Below, one piece after another: positions 42,978 through 51,312 of a DNA stretch of 64,000 nucleotides. The stretch is from a virus. The position numbers and the translations under genes are program-made. The notes beneath the pieces are model-generated. The model made no database searches. It was not told where the DNA came from and worked only from the letters and a program-made list of their open reading frames with translations. How positions within the stretch are numbered: position 1 is the first letter of the stretch; each line of letters starts with the position of its first letter. Location: positions 1 to 64,000 of IMG/VR virus record IMGVR_UViG_3300031884_000939; one strand, given 5' to 3'.

Positions 42978-45464
42978 TTATTGACCTTGGATAGACCAGT
43001 CGTAGTCTACATTAACGACAACTTTGCCTTGCTTACCATAATATGCGTATGGATCAAACTCGTCACTAGTAACTTTGATACGCTTACTACTGCCATCATC
43101 AAAATATACTGTCCAAACAAAGTATTCGCCTGGGCGCAAACTTTCATTAACTTCGTCTTTAATCAAACGCAATGCTTCTTTGCGTACTTGAATATGACCG
43201 CCGTTATCTAAGTCTACTGTATAATATCCAGGAGCGCCTTTAAATGCGCCTGGACGGATTTCTCCAATAGTGCCCATTTGTCCAGCTTCAGGACCTTTAA
43301 CAATCTTAACACGATTGCCTAAGTTCTTAGCTTCACTGATAGCTTCAGCTAACATAACATCTAGGTTTTCGATACTTTCACAATGCCATTTTCTAAGTGA
43401 TAATGCTTTACGAGTTGGCTCTCCGTTGGGCTTTTTCATAGGACCCTTCATGCCACTCATACGAGCGCAAAATGATTTGCGGCGCTTATCATCTTTACTG
43501 CCTTTTTTAATTTTACTAGGCTTTTTAGTAACAGCGGTTTGTAGTTTAGATCCAGGATGTTCTTTGCGATAAGAGTCAACACCTTTCTTGTTTAAGCCGC
43601 CGTTTTTATTCTTGCCTGATTTCTTTTGCCAAGCGGCTGTTTCGTCTACAGCTTTCTTTTTAGCAATAGCAATAGCAGCTTGTTGTGCTGGGTTAGCGGC
43701 TTCTTCAACAGATTCATTAGGCACACAGTTACGCACTCGGCCACCATTTTTGCCCTTCTTAGTTCCTTCTTCGTGTTTGCCAGGCCAACATTTGGAAAAA
43801 CCATTTGAATCTTTTTGACCTTTTTTGATTTCTGTAAATGTTTTACGAGCTGATTCATAGATAGCAGGTTTAGTAATATTGTATCCATTACGAACAGCCC
43901 ACGATAAGAAATTATCTGATTCTTCAAGTTGACCAGTTAATCCTTTGTAAGCACCTTTAACCATGTCAATTTGTTTTTGTCCAACTTGTTGCATAAATGA
44001 TTTTTTAGGTTCAGCTTTCTTAGGTGCCTTAGGAGCTGTCATTTGCTTAATAGCATATTCTTCAGCATCCTTGCGTAACTTAGCACCTTCTTCATCAGTC
44101 ATTTCACCTAATCTAGCGGCAGCCGCTTTTTTCAATTGATTAGCGTGTTTGCCGGCACCACTTTGCATTACTGACTTAGGAGCATGGGTACTTTTTCTAA
44201 GAGGTTGCGATAAAGGATTAGAGCGAACGGTCATGTTGCCATCAATGCCCTCATCTACTTCTTGATCATCGCCGTTAATTTCGTGTTCGTCACCTTTGTG
44301 TAAATCTGGATCAGGTTGACTCTTCATACCTTTAGCTTTAGCAATTAAATATGCTAATTCTTTATCACCCATTGGATTGTCTAACTCTTCCAAGCCGCCA
44401 AAACCTTGCCCTGGCTTAGGAGGATTTGGATCTGTACCTTTCCAGTATCCGCCAAACTTAGGACCATCTGGATGATGTGCGGCTGCAGCCATTGATCCTT
44501 CCTTCATGATAGGATTTAATGTAATCTTATCTGCTTTTTCTTTTTCGCCTTGGTTGTATAATTTCTTCTTCCAGTTATCGTGAAAGCGGCGAGCATCTTC
44601 ATAGTAATCAAACTGTTTAACGGACTTGCCGGCTAAACAAACTTCATATGGCTCTACTTTGTTAAAGTCTTGCCAACCTTCTACTTTAATTAATTCATCC
44701 TGGTCAGGCTCGCCTGGGGCAGAATCTTTCCATTCTTCGACTGTAGCAGGAGCTTTAGTAATACCATGTTCTTTGTTAGCTTTTTTACGCCAAGCGATAT
44801 AACTACCATTATTGTTTACACCACCACCATGCTCATCTAAGTCTGCTTTGCGAGCTCGCATAGCATTATGGCCTTTGGACCACAATAAATGTTCTGGCGA
44901 TCCTTTTGGATGCGGATTGCTATCATATGATTTACCTTTAATAGCGGCATGCATGCCAGCATCGTGCGGGCTTACTTTTAAACTTTCGTCTACATCGCGA
45001 TTTTTGTTATTGTAGAATTTTTTAATACTACGAGCACTTGTGCGTGGCTTTGGAGCAATACGATAATCTCTGCCTGGGGCTTGTTCTTTTTTGCGACGAA
45101 CTACAGCTTTAGCTTCTTCCTTGCTACCGTAAGTTCCTTCTTTAGTGCCGTCAATAAAAACTGTATATGTATAATTTGTATCTGCGTAGTCTTCTTCTAA
45201 ATCAAACGCATCTAAATTACTTTGTGCTGTTCTTTCATTATGGGCCAATGTTTCTGCGCCCGGAGCTTCATCTACTTTTAGTTTGTAATAACTGTCGCGC
45301 TCTGCTTTAGCTTTAGCGTATGCGTGACGCATAGCTTCTTTATATTTAGGATCGTTTGATTCTTTAGCACGAGCTAAAAAGTCATCCATTTTAGCATTTA
45401 AGTCTTCAATACGACGTGCTTCAAGGTCGTCGATAGCCCCTTCAAATATATCAAATAAATTCAT
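42978..45464 (-). CDS. Large multidomain protein with candidate capsid-targeting start
   Basis: 828 aa, highly charged and low in hydrophobic clusters. The N-terminus MNLFDIFEGAIDD looks like a T4 capsid-targeting peptide, with IFE|G fitting the prohead-protease rule. A DUF5872-like block (KSFCARMSGMKGPMKKP, ~680-715) and a KOW-like domain (NRVKIVKGPEAGQMGTIGEI, ~735-790) follow. The middle contains GSPEHLLWSKGHNAMRAR, which is unrecognised. It is probably a virion-internal or scaffold-type protein. Confidence 0.65.
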   Translation of the reverse strand: MNLFDIFEGAIDDLEARRIEDLNAKMDDFLARAKESNDPKYKEAMRHAYAKAKAERDSYYKLKVDEAPGAETLAHNERTAQSNLDAFDLEEDYADTNYTYTVFIDGTKEGTYGSKEEAKAVVRRKKEQAPGRDYRIAPKPRTSARSIKKFYNNKNRDVDESLKVSPHDAGMHAAIKGKSYDSNPHPKGSPEHLLWSKGHNAMRARKADLDEHGGGVNNNGSYIAWRKKANKEHGITKAPATVEEWKDSAPGEPDQDELIKVEGWQDFNKVEPYEVCLAGKSVKQFDYYEDARRFHDNWKKKLYNQGEKEKADKITLNPIMKEGSMAAAAHHPDGPKFGGYWKGTDPNPPKPGQGFGGLEELDNPMGDKELAYLIAKAKGMKSQPDPDLHKGDEHEINGDDQEVDEGIDGNMTVRSNPLSQPLRKSTHAPKSVMQSGAGKHANQLKKAAAARLGEMTDEEGAKLRKDAEEYAIKQMTAPKAPKKAEPKKSFMQQVGQKQIDMVKGAYKGLTGQLEESDNFLSWAVRNGYNITKPAIYESARKTFTEIKKGQKDSNGFSKCWPGKHEEGTKKGKNGGRVRNCVPNESVEEAANPAQQAAIAIAKKKAVDETAAWQKKSGKNKNGGLNKKGVDSYRKEHPGSKLQTAVTKKPSKIKKGSKDDKRRKSFCARMSGMKGPMKKPNGEPTRKALSLRKWHCESIENLDVMLAEAISEAKNLGNRVKIVKGPEAGQMGTIGEIRPGAFKGAPGYYTVDLDNGGHIQVRKEALRLIKDEVNESLRPGEYFVWTVYFDDGSSKRIKVTSDEFDPYAYYGKQGKVVVNVDYDWSIQGQ

Positions 45465-45465
45465 T

Positions 45466-46542
45466 CTATTTTTCTTCTATGTAATCAGCCGATTGCTCAG
45501 CGTCATGTTTGGCTTTACGACGAGCCATATACATTTCTAATGCTATTTCACATTCTTCTAAACTGCTAAAACGACTTGGTAATTCTTTGCCAGCACGTTT
45601 GATACAAAAGCCATTGCGCTCATCGCCGTGGATCTCAACTAATACAGAGCCGCCGCCACCTGAGCCAATGCCAACATCCTCGACTGGAACATTAACTGTT
45701 TTAACTGGAGCTGTTGCGCTTTCTGCGTATGTAGGATCAGTTAACCCAGCAGGCGCTTCGCCTTGTGCCGGAGTTTGATTTGGATCTTCGTCCAACTCAT
45801 TTTCGTGTTCGCCGTATTCGTCGGCATCTTCATCATCGGCGTATTGATTGTATTCAACATTAGCAGCATTAAAACTGTGTGTTCCGTGATTGTATAAATT
45901 TACAATTATAAAATTACTGCGTTGTCCAAAATCAACAATTTCGCCAGTAGCGCCGCTAAACTGTACATCGCCAATAATTTCAACTGGGTCACCAATTCGT
46001 AATTCTTGACCTTCTTCTAAACTATCAGGGATAGCTTCTTCTACATCTTGTTCTTTTTTCTTTGCTAACTCAGCACGAGTTTGTTGTGCTAACTTGTTGC
46101 CTACGCCTGTGCCTTGTTTGTTGAAGCCCGGAGGATTGCGAAACGGTTTAGCCGGAGCCGGTGTGTATGGTGCGTCGGGATCTTGATCAGCTTCGTCGAC
46201 TGATTCTTTAGACTGTAGTTCTAAATCTTTTAATTCTTTTTTCTTTAAGTCTAAGTCTTGTTTTTTCTTAGTAATTAAATCTTTGTCTTGTTTGAGTGAA
46301 TCTTCTGCTGATTTTAAATAATCAACTAAACTTGCTTTAACTTTTGATAGTACATCGTCTGACTTCTCTTCGGCAAACTCAACACCACCGACACCAGGAG
46401 TAAAATCCTCTTCGGCTTTTTTTAAATTATTAAAGAGTGCTGGTTTCTTCTGTTTAGATTCAGCAATATGCTCATGCTTAGGAGCTATGCGCCCCTCAAG
46501 TATGGCTAATTTTTCTACAATACTATAAAAGTTATGGTCCAT
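45466..46542 (-). CDS. Acidic coiled-coil protein with KOW-like domain
   Basis: 358 aa. Coiled coil at ~70-120 (KQDLDLKKKELKDLELQSKE), proline/alanine linkers, a KOW-like segment RIGDPVEIIGDVQFSGATGE, a very acidic run (YADDEDADEYGEHENELDED), then a C-terminal domain. It shares style and the KOW-like part with the preceding 828-aa protein, so both may be virion-internal proteins. It starts one base before the Dps-like gene's stop. Confidence 0.6.
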   Translation of the reverse strand: MDHNFYSIVEKLAILEGRIAPKHEHIAESKQKKPALFNNLKKAEEDFTPGVGGVEFAEEKSDDVLSKVKASLVDYLKSAEDSLKQDKDLITKKKQDLDLKKKELKDLELQSKESVDEADQDPDAPYTPAPAKPFRNPPGFNKQGTGVGNKLAQQTRAELAKKKEQDVEEAIPDSLEEGQELRIGDPVEIIGDVQFSGATGEIVDFGQRSNFIIVNLYNHGTHSFNAANVEYNQYADDEDADEYGEHENELDEDPNQTPAQGEAPAGLTDPTYAESATAPVKTVNVPVEDVGIGSGGGGSVLVEIHGDERNGFCIKRAGKELPSRFSSLEECEIALEMYMARRKAKHDAEQSADYIEEK

Positions 46543-46982
46543 TATGCTCTAGCTTCTTTCAAAAAACTTTGTAGCATCCAGATAAACTTGTTTGTGGCAG
46601 TTAATCTTTCAGCGATAAAATTTGCGATATCTTGCTTGTTCTCTGCTGTAGCAGCCGCAAAACATTCATTAAGAAGGTTGATCATAACATGGGAATCAGC
46701 TAGTAATTCCTCAAGCATGAGTTGTGCTCTAGGCACTTTAGTTTGGTCTTGAATACGGGATAACTCGTTATAACGAGTAAGGCTAGCAGGAGTGTATTCT
46801 CCCAGGGTGCGGATAAACTCCCCGAGCGGGTCAACGGCAGAATATGCGTCCTCATACACTTTTTGTAGGAATTTATGATATTGATAGAAGTCTTTGCCTT
46901 CTACATTAAAATGAAAGAAATGGGCTTTTAAGTAATAAGCGAAGTCACTCGCGAGTAAAATTTTCATCAATTCAGCCAGCAT
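46542..46982 (-). CDS. Dps/ferritin-like protein
   Basis: 146 aa, four-helix-bundle pattern: ASDFAYYLKAHFFHFNVEGKD followed by QKVYEDAYSAVDPLGEFIRTLG. The order of H, D and E resembles the Dps intersubunit ferroxidase site (H...D...E). Dps proteins store iron and protect DNA. A late promoter box 24 nt upstream and a good SD (AAAGGA) suggest strong late expression, possibly as a packaged DNA protectant. Confidence 0.75.
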   Translation of the reverse strand: MLAELMKILLASDFAYYLKAHFFHFNVEGKDFYQYHKFLQKVYEDAYSAVDPLGEFIRTLGEYTPASLTRYNELSRIQDQTKVPRAQLMLEELLADSHVMINLLNECFAAATAENKQDIANFIAERLTATNKFIWMLQSFLKEARA

Positions 46983-47005
46983 TTTAAATCCTTTAAATTA
47001 TATAT

Positions 47006-47012
47006 TATTTAG
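47006..47012 (-). promoter_or_regulatory. Late promoter box of the Dps-like gene
   Basis: CTAAATA on the minus strand, forming a near-palindrome with the opposite-strand box at 47019-47025. Confidence 0.6.
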
Positions 47013-47018
47013 TTAAAA

Positions 47019-47025
47019 CTAAATA
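47019..47025 (+). promoter_or_regulatory. Late promoter box of the plus-strand HNH gene
   Basis: CTAAATA, 6 nt from the divergent minus-strand box. Together they read TATTTAGTTAAAACTAAATA. Confidence 0.6.
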
Positions 47026-47027
47026 GA

Positions 47028-47066
47028 AGTGTAGTTCGCGGATCTCGACAATCCCAACTACTCTAA
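47028..47066 (+). promoter_or_regulatory. Structured 5' leader, copy 2
   Basis: GTAGTT-CGC-GGAT...ATCC-C-AACTAC then TCTAA. Same outer helix as copy 1; the inner helix is extended by a G-C pair. SD AAGGAGCAATC follows before the HNH ATG. Confidence 0.65.
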
Positions 47067-47087
47067 CGCTTATAAGGAGCAATCAGC

Positions 47088-47669
47088 ATGAGTATTTACA
47101 GAAAAGATAGCTACCATCGTAAAATATACGAGGATCACTATGGGCCAATTCCAAAAGATTCAGAAGGTCGTAGCTACGAAATACATCATATAGACGGAAA
47201 TCACGAAAATAACAACATTGATAATCTTCTCTGTGTAAGCATACAGGAACATTATAATATACACTATTCTCAAGGAGATTTCAAGGCTTGCCTTATAATG
47301 TCTAAAAGAATGGACATTTCTCCGGAAGAAAAATCGAGGCTAGCAAAAATAACTAACGCAGGCAAAAACAATCCAAGTTATGGGATTTATTGGTGGACTA
47401 ATGGAGTTGAAGAAAAGAAATCAAAAACTCAACCGGGACCAGAATGGACTCGCGGAAGATCTGCTATATTAAAAACTCGTGTATCGTCTACTATAGTTAA
47501 AAAGGATATTCGAGCAGGGGCAAAAAATACAAGTTATGGAAAATATTGGTGGACTAACGGAATAGATAGCATTAAATCAGATAAGTGCCCAGAGGGATAT
47601 TACAGAGGGGTAGGAGAAATACAGAGAATGAAGTCAAGAAATAAGTTGGCTAAATCTTGGATTTTTTAG
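47088..47669 (+). CDS. HNH homing endonuclease with duplicated C-terminal motif
   Basis: 193 aa. HNH core YEIHHIDGNHENNNIDNL, then EHYNIHYSQGD, as in T4-type H-N-H endonucleases. The C-terminal half has two copies of a repeat (NPSYGIYWWTNGVEEKKS and NTSYGKYWWTNGIDSIKS), which I take as DNA-binding modules. Its promoter and leader match the other plus-strand endonuclease. Its tail overlaps the 70-aa minus-strand gene by 20 nt. Confidence 0.87.
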   Translation: MSIYRKDSYHRKIYEDHYGPIPKDSEGRSYEIHHIDGNHENNNIDNLLCVSIQEHYNIHYSQGDFKACLIMSKRMDISPEEKSRLAKITNAGKNNPSYGIYWWTNGVEEKKSKTQPGPEWTRGRSAILKTRVSSTIVKKDIRAGAKNTSYGKYWWTNGIDSIKSDKCPEGYYRGVGEIQRMKSRNKLAKSWIF

Positions 47670-47862
47670 TTGATTTGTATGCTTTATATTCTTTAGGAGT
47701 ATTAGGAGTAAGATCGTTAGTTTCGACACCTGTAAAGAATGAGCCCTGGGGTATTCTTCGCTGTACGGCTCCTAGAGGAGTAGCCACGGGCGCAATACTT
47801 CCTGCGCTAGTACTAGCTACACTGGCGTCTTCTTTTAACCCTATAATTTCAAATAGTTTCAT
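47650..47862 (-). CDS. Small protein with capsid-targeting-like start, 70 aa
   Basis: MKLFEIIGLKEDASVASTSA, an N-terminus resembling T4 internal-protein targeting peptides (LKE|D as a possible protease site), then a serine/proline-rich disordered tail with basic end KSTKKSKI. It could be a packaged internal peptide. It is coupled by a 4-nt overlap to the next gene. The family is unrecognised. Confidence 0.6.
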   Translation of the reverse strand: MKLFEIIGLKEDASVASTSAGSIAPVATPLGAVQRRIPQGSFFTGVETNDLTPNTPKEYKAYKSTKKSKI

Positions 47863-48146
47863 TCTAAAATCCTAAATTTTAAGTTATCTATAACTGCTCC
47901 GGGCCCGTATTCTACTTTTAAACTTTTAACATTTAGTTGGGCTAAATGCGGGGCAACTAACTCATAGCGTAACGTGTATTCACCCGGTTCGGCACTAATT
48001 TGTAAATCTTCTTCCAAAGCACTATCAGTCCAAATCCATGTACGTTCTGCAAATAATTCGTCATTAACATACAAACGATAGATAGGACTTAATCCTTCCC
48101 AATCGCAGTCAATATTACTCAGTATACGCACAAATTTTTTGCTCAT
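47859..48146 (-). CDS. Beta-rich hypothetical protein, 95 aa
   Basis: Alternating strands (PIYRLYVNDELFAERTWIW, GEYTLRYELVAPHLAQL), typical of a small beta-sandwich such as a virion decoration or baseplate protein. There is no SD; a late CTAAATA box ends 4 nt before the ATG, so it is probably a leaderless late gene. Family not recognised. Confidence 0.62.
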   Translation of the reverse strand: MSKKFVRILSNIDCDWEGLSPIYRLYVNDELFAERTWIWTDSALEEDLQISAEPGEYTLRYELVAPHLAQLNVKSLKVEYGPGAVIDNLKFRILE

Positions 48147-48150
48147 ACTG

Positions 48151-48157
48151 TATTTAG
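48151..48157 (-). promoter_or_regulatory. Late promoter box, 4 nt from the ATG
   Basis: CTAAATA on the minus strand before the 95-aa gene. Confidence 0.55.
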
Positions 48158-48164
48158 CGGAATT

Positions 48165-49970
48165 TTATTTAGGTGCGGCAACTAATCGAACATTCTGTGC
48201 GATATCGCCTCTGTAGCCGTGTGTTGATTCAGGGTCATCTGCCCCGGTATTGATAGGTTTGTTAGTTTTCATATTAAATGCGTAAACATTTAATGAACGC
48301 CCATAACGTTGTTCTAAATCTTGCCATACTCTTTGGCCGCCTGGGGATTGATATTTGTCACTAACTAGCGTAAGCCCTTGGTTTTTAACCAACCAAGCAT
48401 ACAAATCTGCGGCACGAATAGGAGCTTTAGGACCTCCATATATACCAAATATTTCAAATGAATGTGGTTTGTTTGTTCCGCTAATGGTCATTTGACTAAC
48501 GCGAGTTTTAGGATCAAAAACGGAGTAAGCAGAATCGTTACCCTTGTCCCACTTATATACTTCTAACTGTCCTAAGTTCCCTACTAAGTTACCAAGTAAA
48601 CGTTTTTCTTTACCTGGAGGCACTGGTTCGCCTTTGTTTACTAAACCTGACTTGTCTTGATTTTTAGTTTTGATATTGTTATGATAAATCACTTCACTTA
48701 ACTCTCGTTCTTTATTTACGCGAGCCATATGCTGATCATATGTTTCTTCATCATCGTCTGACTCTAAGGGAACATAAGCTGGCATAGAAGTCATACCCAT
48801 ATCTCTAGCAGCCACAGCTCTGTGGTTGCCGTCAATAATCCAGCCTTCATTATCTACTACAATAGGTTTATTTTTAATGTCTTGTGCTGTAATATCTTTA
48901 ACATAATTGTAGTCAACTAAGTTGATTTGATCGTACGGACTAACTTCATCTGAATCTATATGTAAACTAGTTAGAGGTACCGTAGTGAGTTCCCATTTAG
49001 CATGATTCATTACAGCATGGTCTATAGTAAATTCATCTTTAGGATGTATTTTTTTAACATAAGACAATATTTCTTTGTTACTTTCTTCGCTGACTGGTTC
49101 CCATGACATTGGTTTAGCACCTTTAGCGACGGGTTTAAAACCATGACGCTTATATAACTTAGTTAATGAGGCTTGACTTACATTACCCTTAGCCCAAGGA
49201 TACAATGTTAACTTAATACCCGCTTCTTGTGCTTGACGCTGTAGCTCTTTAATAGCACGACTACCAACACCTTTGCGTTGTTCGGGCCCGGCCATGATCC
49301 AATCTATTTCTACTGTATCAGGTTTCATACTAGGTTTGAGTTTGAACGCGGCAAATTGCTGATCTTCGCCTTCTCCCCATACCATAACTTTATCTGCTTG
49401 ACCATACGGCCAATCAGGATACTGACTATATACCCTGTCAATAAATTCTTGTGCTTTATTTGATTCTACAGCTTCATTTAAATTTTTTTTTAAAAAAGTA
49501 TCGGCTAACTTTTTACACAGTAATTTAATCTTGCTATTTTCTGTAATAATGATTGTAAACTTTTCTTGGGTATTATCTTGTGATGGATCACTATACCCGC
49601 AATAAGCTAATTTGATATGTTTTTCATTTAATAAATCTGTACAGCTAACGCCATAGCGATTATCGCCAGTATCTTCACAGCATGGGCTCAGTGTAGTAAT
49701 TACAATACTGCCCTTTGGCAATTCTCCGTACTCTTCTTCATACTTGTCTATGGCTGCTCGTTCCGCATGGATTCTTGAATTTCCATATAGATAATTTACA
49801 CCAGTGACTAATCTACCCCGAGTATCTAATACCGCGGCGGCTACCATACCATAAAAGTCTGGATTATCTTGTTGTCCTTCGATGACCATATCGCAAAGCT
49901 CAACAAGAACTGCGTCTAGTTTTTCACGACTAAACTTTAGTTTAGGTTGGATAAAATCGTTTAAAATCAT
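48165..49970 (-). CDS. Deaminase - GNAT - ParB-like - C-terminal domain fusion
   Basis: 601 aa with four regions. ~1-150: CMP/dCMP-deaminase-like, with IHAERAAID (zinc His, catalytic Glu) and TLSPCCED (zinc Cys pair). ~180-285: GNAT-like, with AGPEQRKGVGSRAIKEL. ~310-400: ParB/Srx-like, with IDGNHRAVAARDMG. ~450-601: unknown domain with KYQSPGGQRVWQDLE. LNE|A between the first two fits a prohead-protease site. Such polyproteins may be packaged and cut. The activities are inferred from motifs only. Confidence 0.72.
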   Translation of the reverse strand: MILNDFIQPKLKFSREKLDAVLVELCDMVIEGQQDNPDFYGMVAAAVLDTRGRLVTGVNYLYGNSRIHAERAAIDKYEEEYGELPKGSIVITTLSPCCEDTGDNRYGVSCTDLLNEKHIKLAYCGYSDPSQDNTQEKFTIIITENSKIKLLCKKLADTFLKKNLNEAVESNKAQEFIDRVYSQYPDWPYGQADKVMVWGEGEDQQFAAFKLKPSMKPDTVEIDWIMAGPEQRKGVGSRAIKELQRQAQEAGIKLTLYPWAKGNVSQASLTKLYKRHGFKPVAKGAKPMSWEPVSEESNKEILSYVKKIHPKDEFTIDHAVMNHAKWELTTVPLTSLHIDSDEVSPYDQINLVDYNYVKDITAQDIKNKPIVVDNEGWIIDGNHRAVAARDMGMTSMPAYVPLESDDDEETYDQHMARVNKERELSEVIYHNNIKTKNQDKSGLVNKGEPVPPGKEKRLLGNLVGNLGQLEVYKWDKGNDSAYSVFDPKTRVSQMTISGTNKPHSFEIFGIYGGPKAPIRAADLYAWLVKNQGLTLVSDKYQSPGGQRVWQDLEQRYGRSLNVYAFNMKTNKPINTGADDPESTHGYRGDIAQNVRLVAAPK

Positions 49971-49971
49971 T

Positions 49972-51312
49972 TTAGTGGAACATTAGGAAACTGTTGATTA
50001 CATCCAATCTGTTGGCAGCACGGTCTCCGTGTCCTGCTGGAAATATAACCACATTCCACTTAGGTTTAGGGCCTTCAGGGATGGTTAACATCTGATCGTA
50101 TGTGATAATTGATGCTGGATCAATTTTATATCTAGTGGCCAACATTTTTTTAAATTCTTCCCATGCTTCGGGACTTTTAACCTGTGTACGACCTTTGGCA
50201 TCTTTAACATATTTCCCTTTAGCATCCGTAACAAACAATGTGCGGAACAAGTCTTTGGGTAATGTTACAGCATCTTTAACTGCATTTCCTTGAGCTTTGT
50301 GTAGTTCAATTTGCTTTTCTTCACCGCGCTTACTTCCCGAACTAAAGTTAACAATAAAATTATCTGGTTTGTTGGCAGTTGCAGCCGCGGCTATTTTTGT
50401 ATAAGCATAAAATTTTACATCTGGATTAGTACGAGCAACGTTAAATGCTAGATCTAAATATTCTTTACTAAAGAAATCTCCAGCATCATGCCAGCGTACA
50501 ACTAATCTAATACCATGCTTGTCTGCTTTGCCTTTAAGACCTTGTATTTCTTTGTTAACCATGGCCATATATCCAGCAGGGTCATTGACTAAAAAGTTTA
50601 ATGCTTGTGCGGCTGACATGCTACTAGCAGGGAACATTACATATCCACCTTTACGAGCGTAGCAAAATAATTGACATCCGCCAGCACCAGGGCAAGTAGT
50701 AATTTCTACAAAATCGCCTGTTTCCTCGTCCACAACAACACCGCTTAATGCTGGCAATGTTAAGTCATAAACAATTTCGCCTTCTGTAGCACTCTTACTC
50801 ATTTTAGCATTAGTGCCTAATAATGAACGAGGACGGGTAGTGATTTGACGGGCCAAATCATCTAAATCCCATTCGGTACCTTCGTCATCTTTAGTAATTG
50901 CTTTGATATTGCTACCGTGTATGATTGGAGCAAATCTATCTTTCTTTGTCTTAGTACCAGTTTTAATACGATCGGCATAGCCTTGTAACTCATCGCGACT
51001 CATTCGGCGATGTGGAGCATTTAACCCAATAGCTTCATTTGTAATTTCTTCTACATTTAAAATTTTAGCCCCGGGGTGGTGAATCTCAACTTTATGTTGT
51101 GCGATTCGTGCGCTCTGAGCTTTGACCTTAAAATGTTTTGTGACACCGTATATATTTGCTGTAATTCTAAATTGTTTATTAAATTGGCCGGCTGCTAATA
51201 ACCCACTAATGTCAGATTCTTCAACACCTTGATCTTCAATATGTAACGGAGTGACTTTAAATCCACCTAGTGTTGTTTGTGCAGATTCAAAGATAAATTC
51301 ATGGGCTTTCAT
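49972..51312 (-). CDS. Gp88-like protein with capsid-targeting-like start
   Basis: 446 aa. The N-terminus MKAHEFIFESAQ parallels the T4 packaging signal MKTYQEFIAE, and IFE|S fits the prohead-protease rule. The core LPALSGVVVDEETGDF, then TTCPGAGGCQLFCYARKGG, with three cysteines, matches the phage 'gene product 88' domain as I recall it. The biochemical function is unknown. It abuts the genes on both sides. Confidence 0.68.
   Translation of the reverse strand: MKAHEFIFESAQTTLGGFKVTPLHIEDQGVEESDISGLLAAGQFNKQFRITANIYGVTKHFKVKAQSARIAQHKVEIHHPGAKILNVEEITNEAIGLNAPHRRMSRDELQGYADRIKTGTKTKKDRFAPIIHGSNIKAITKDDEGTEWDLDDLARQITTRPRSLLGTNAKMSKSATEGEIVYDLTLPALSGVVVDEETGDFVEITTCPGAGGCQLFCYARKGGYVMFPASSMSAAQALNFLVNDPAGYMAMVNKEIQGLKGKADKHGIRLVVRWHDAGDFFSKEYLDLAFNVARTNPDVKFYAYTKIAAAATANKPDNFIVNFSSGSKRGEEKQIELHKAQGNAVKDAVTLPKDLFRTLFVTDAKGKYVKDAKGRTQVKSPEAWEEFKKMLATRYKIDPASIITYDQMLTIPEGPKPKWNVVIFPAGHGDRAANRLDVINSFLMFH

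Noticed and set aside
43646-43927. Minus-strand 93-codon ORF inside the 828-aa gene
   Set aside because: Different frame within a long coherent gene; low-complexity K/L-rich shadow.
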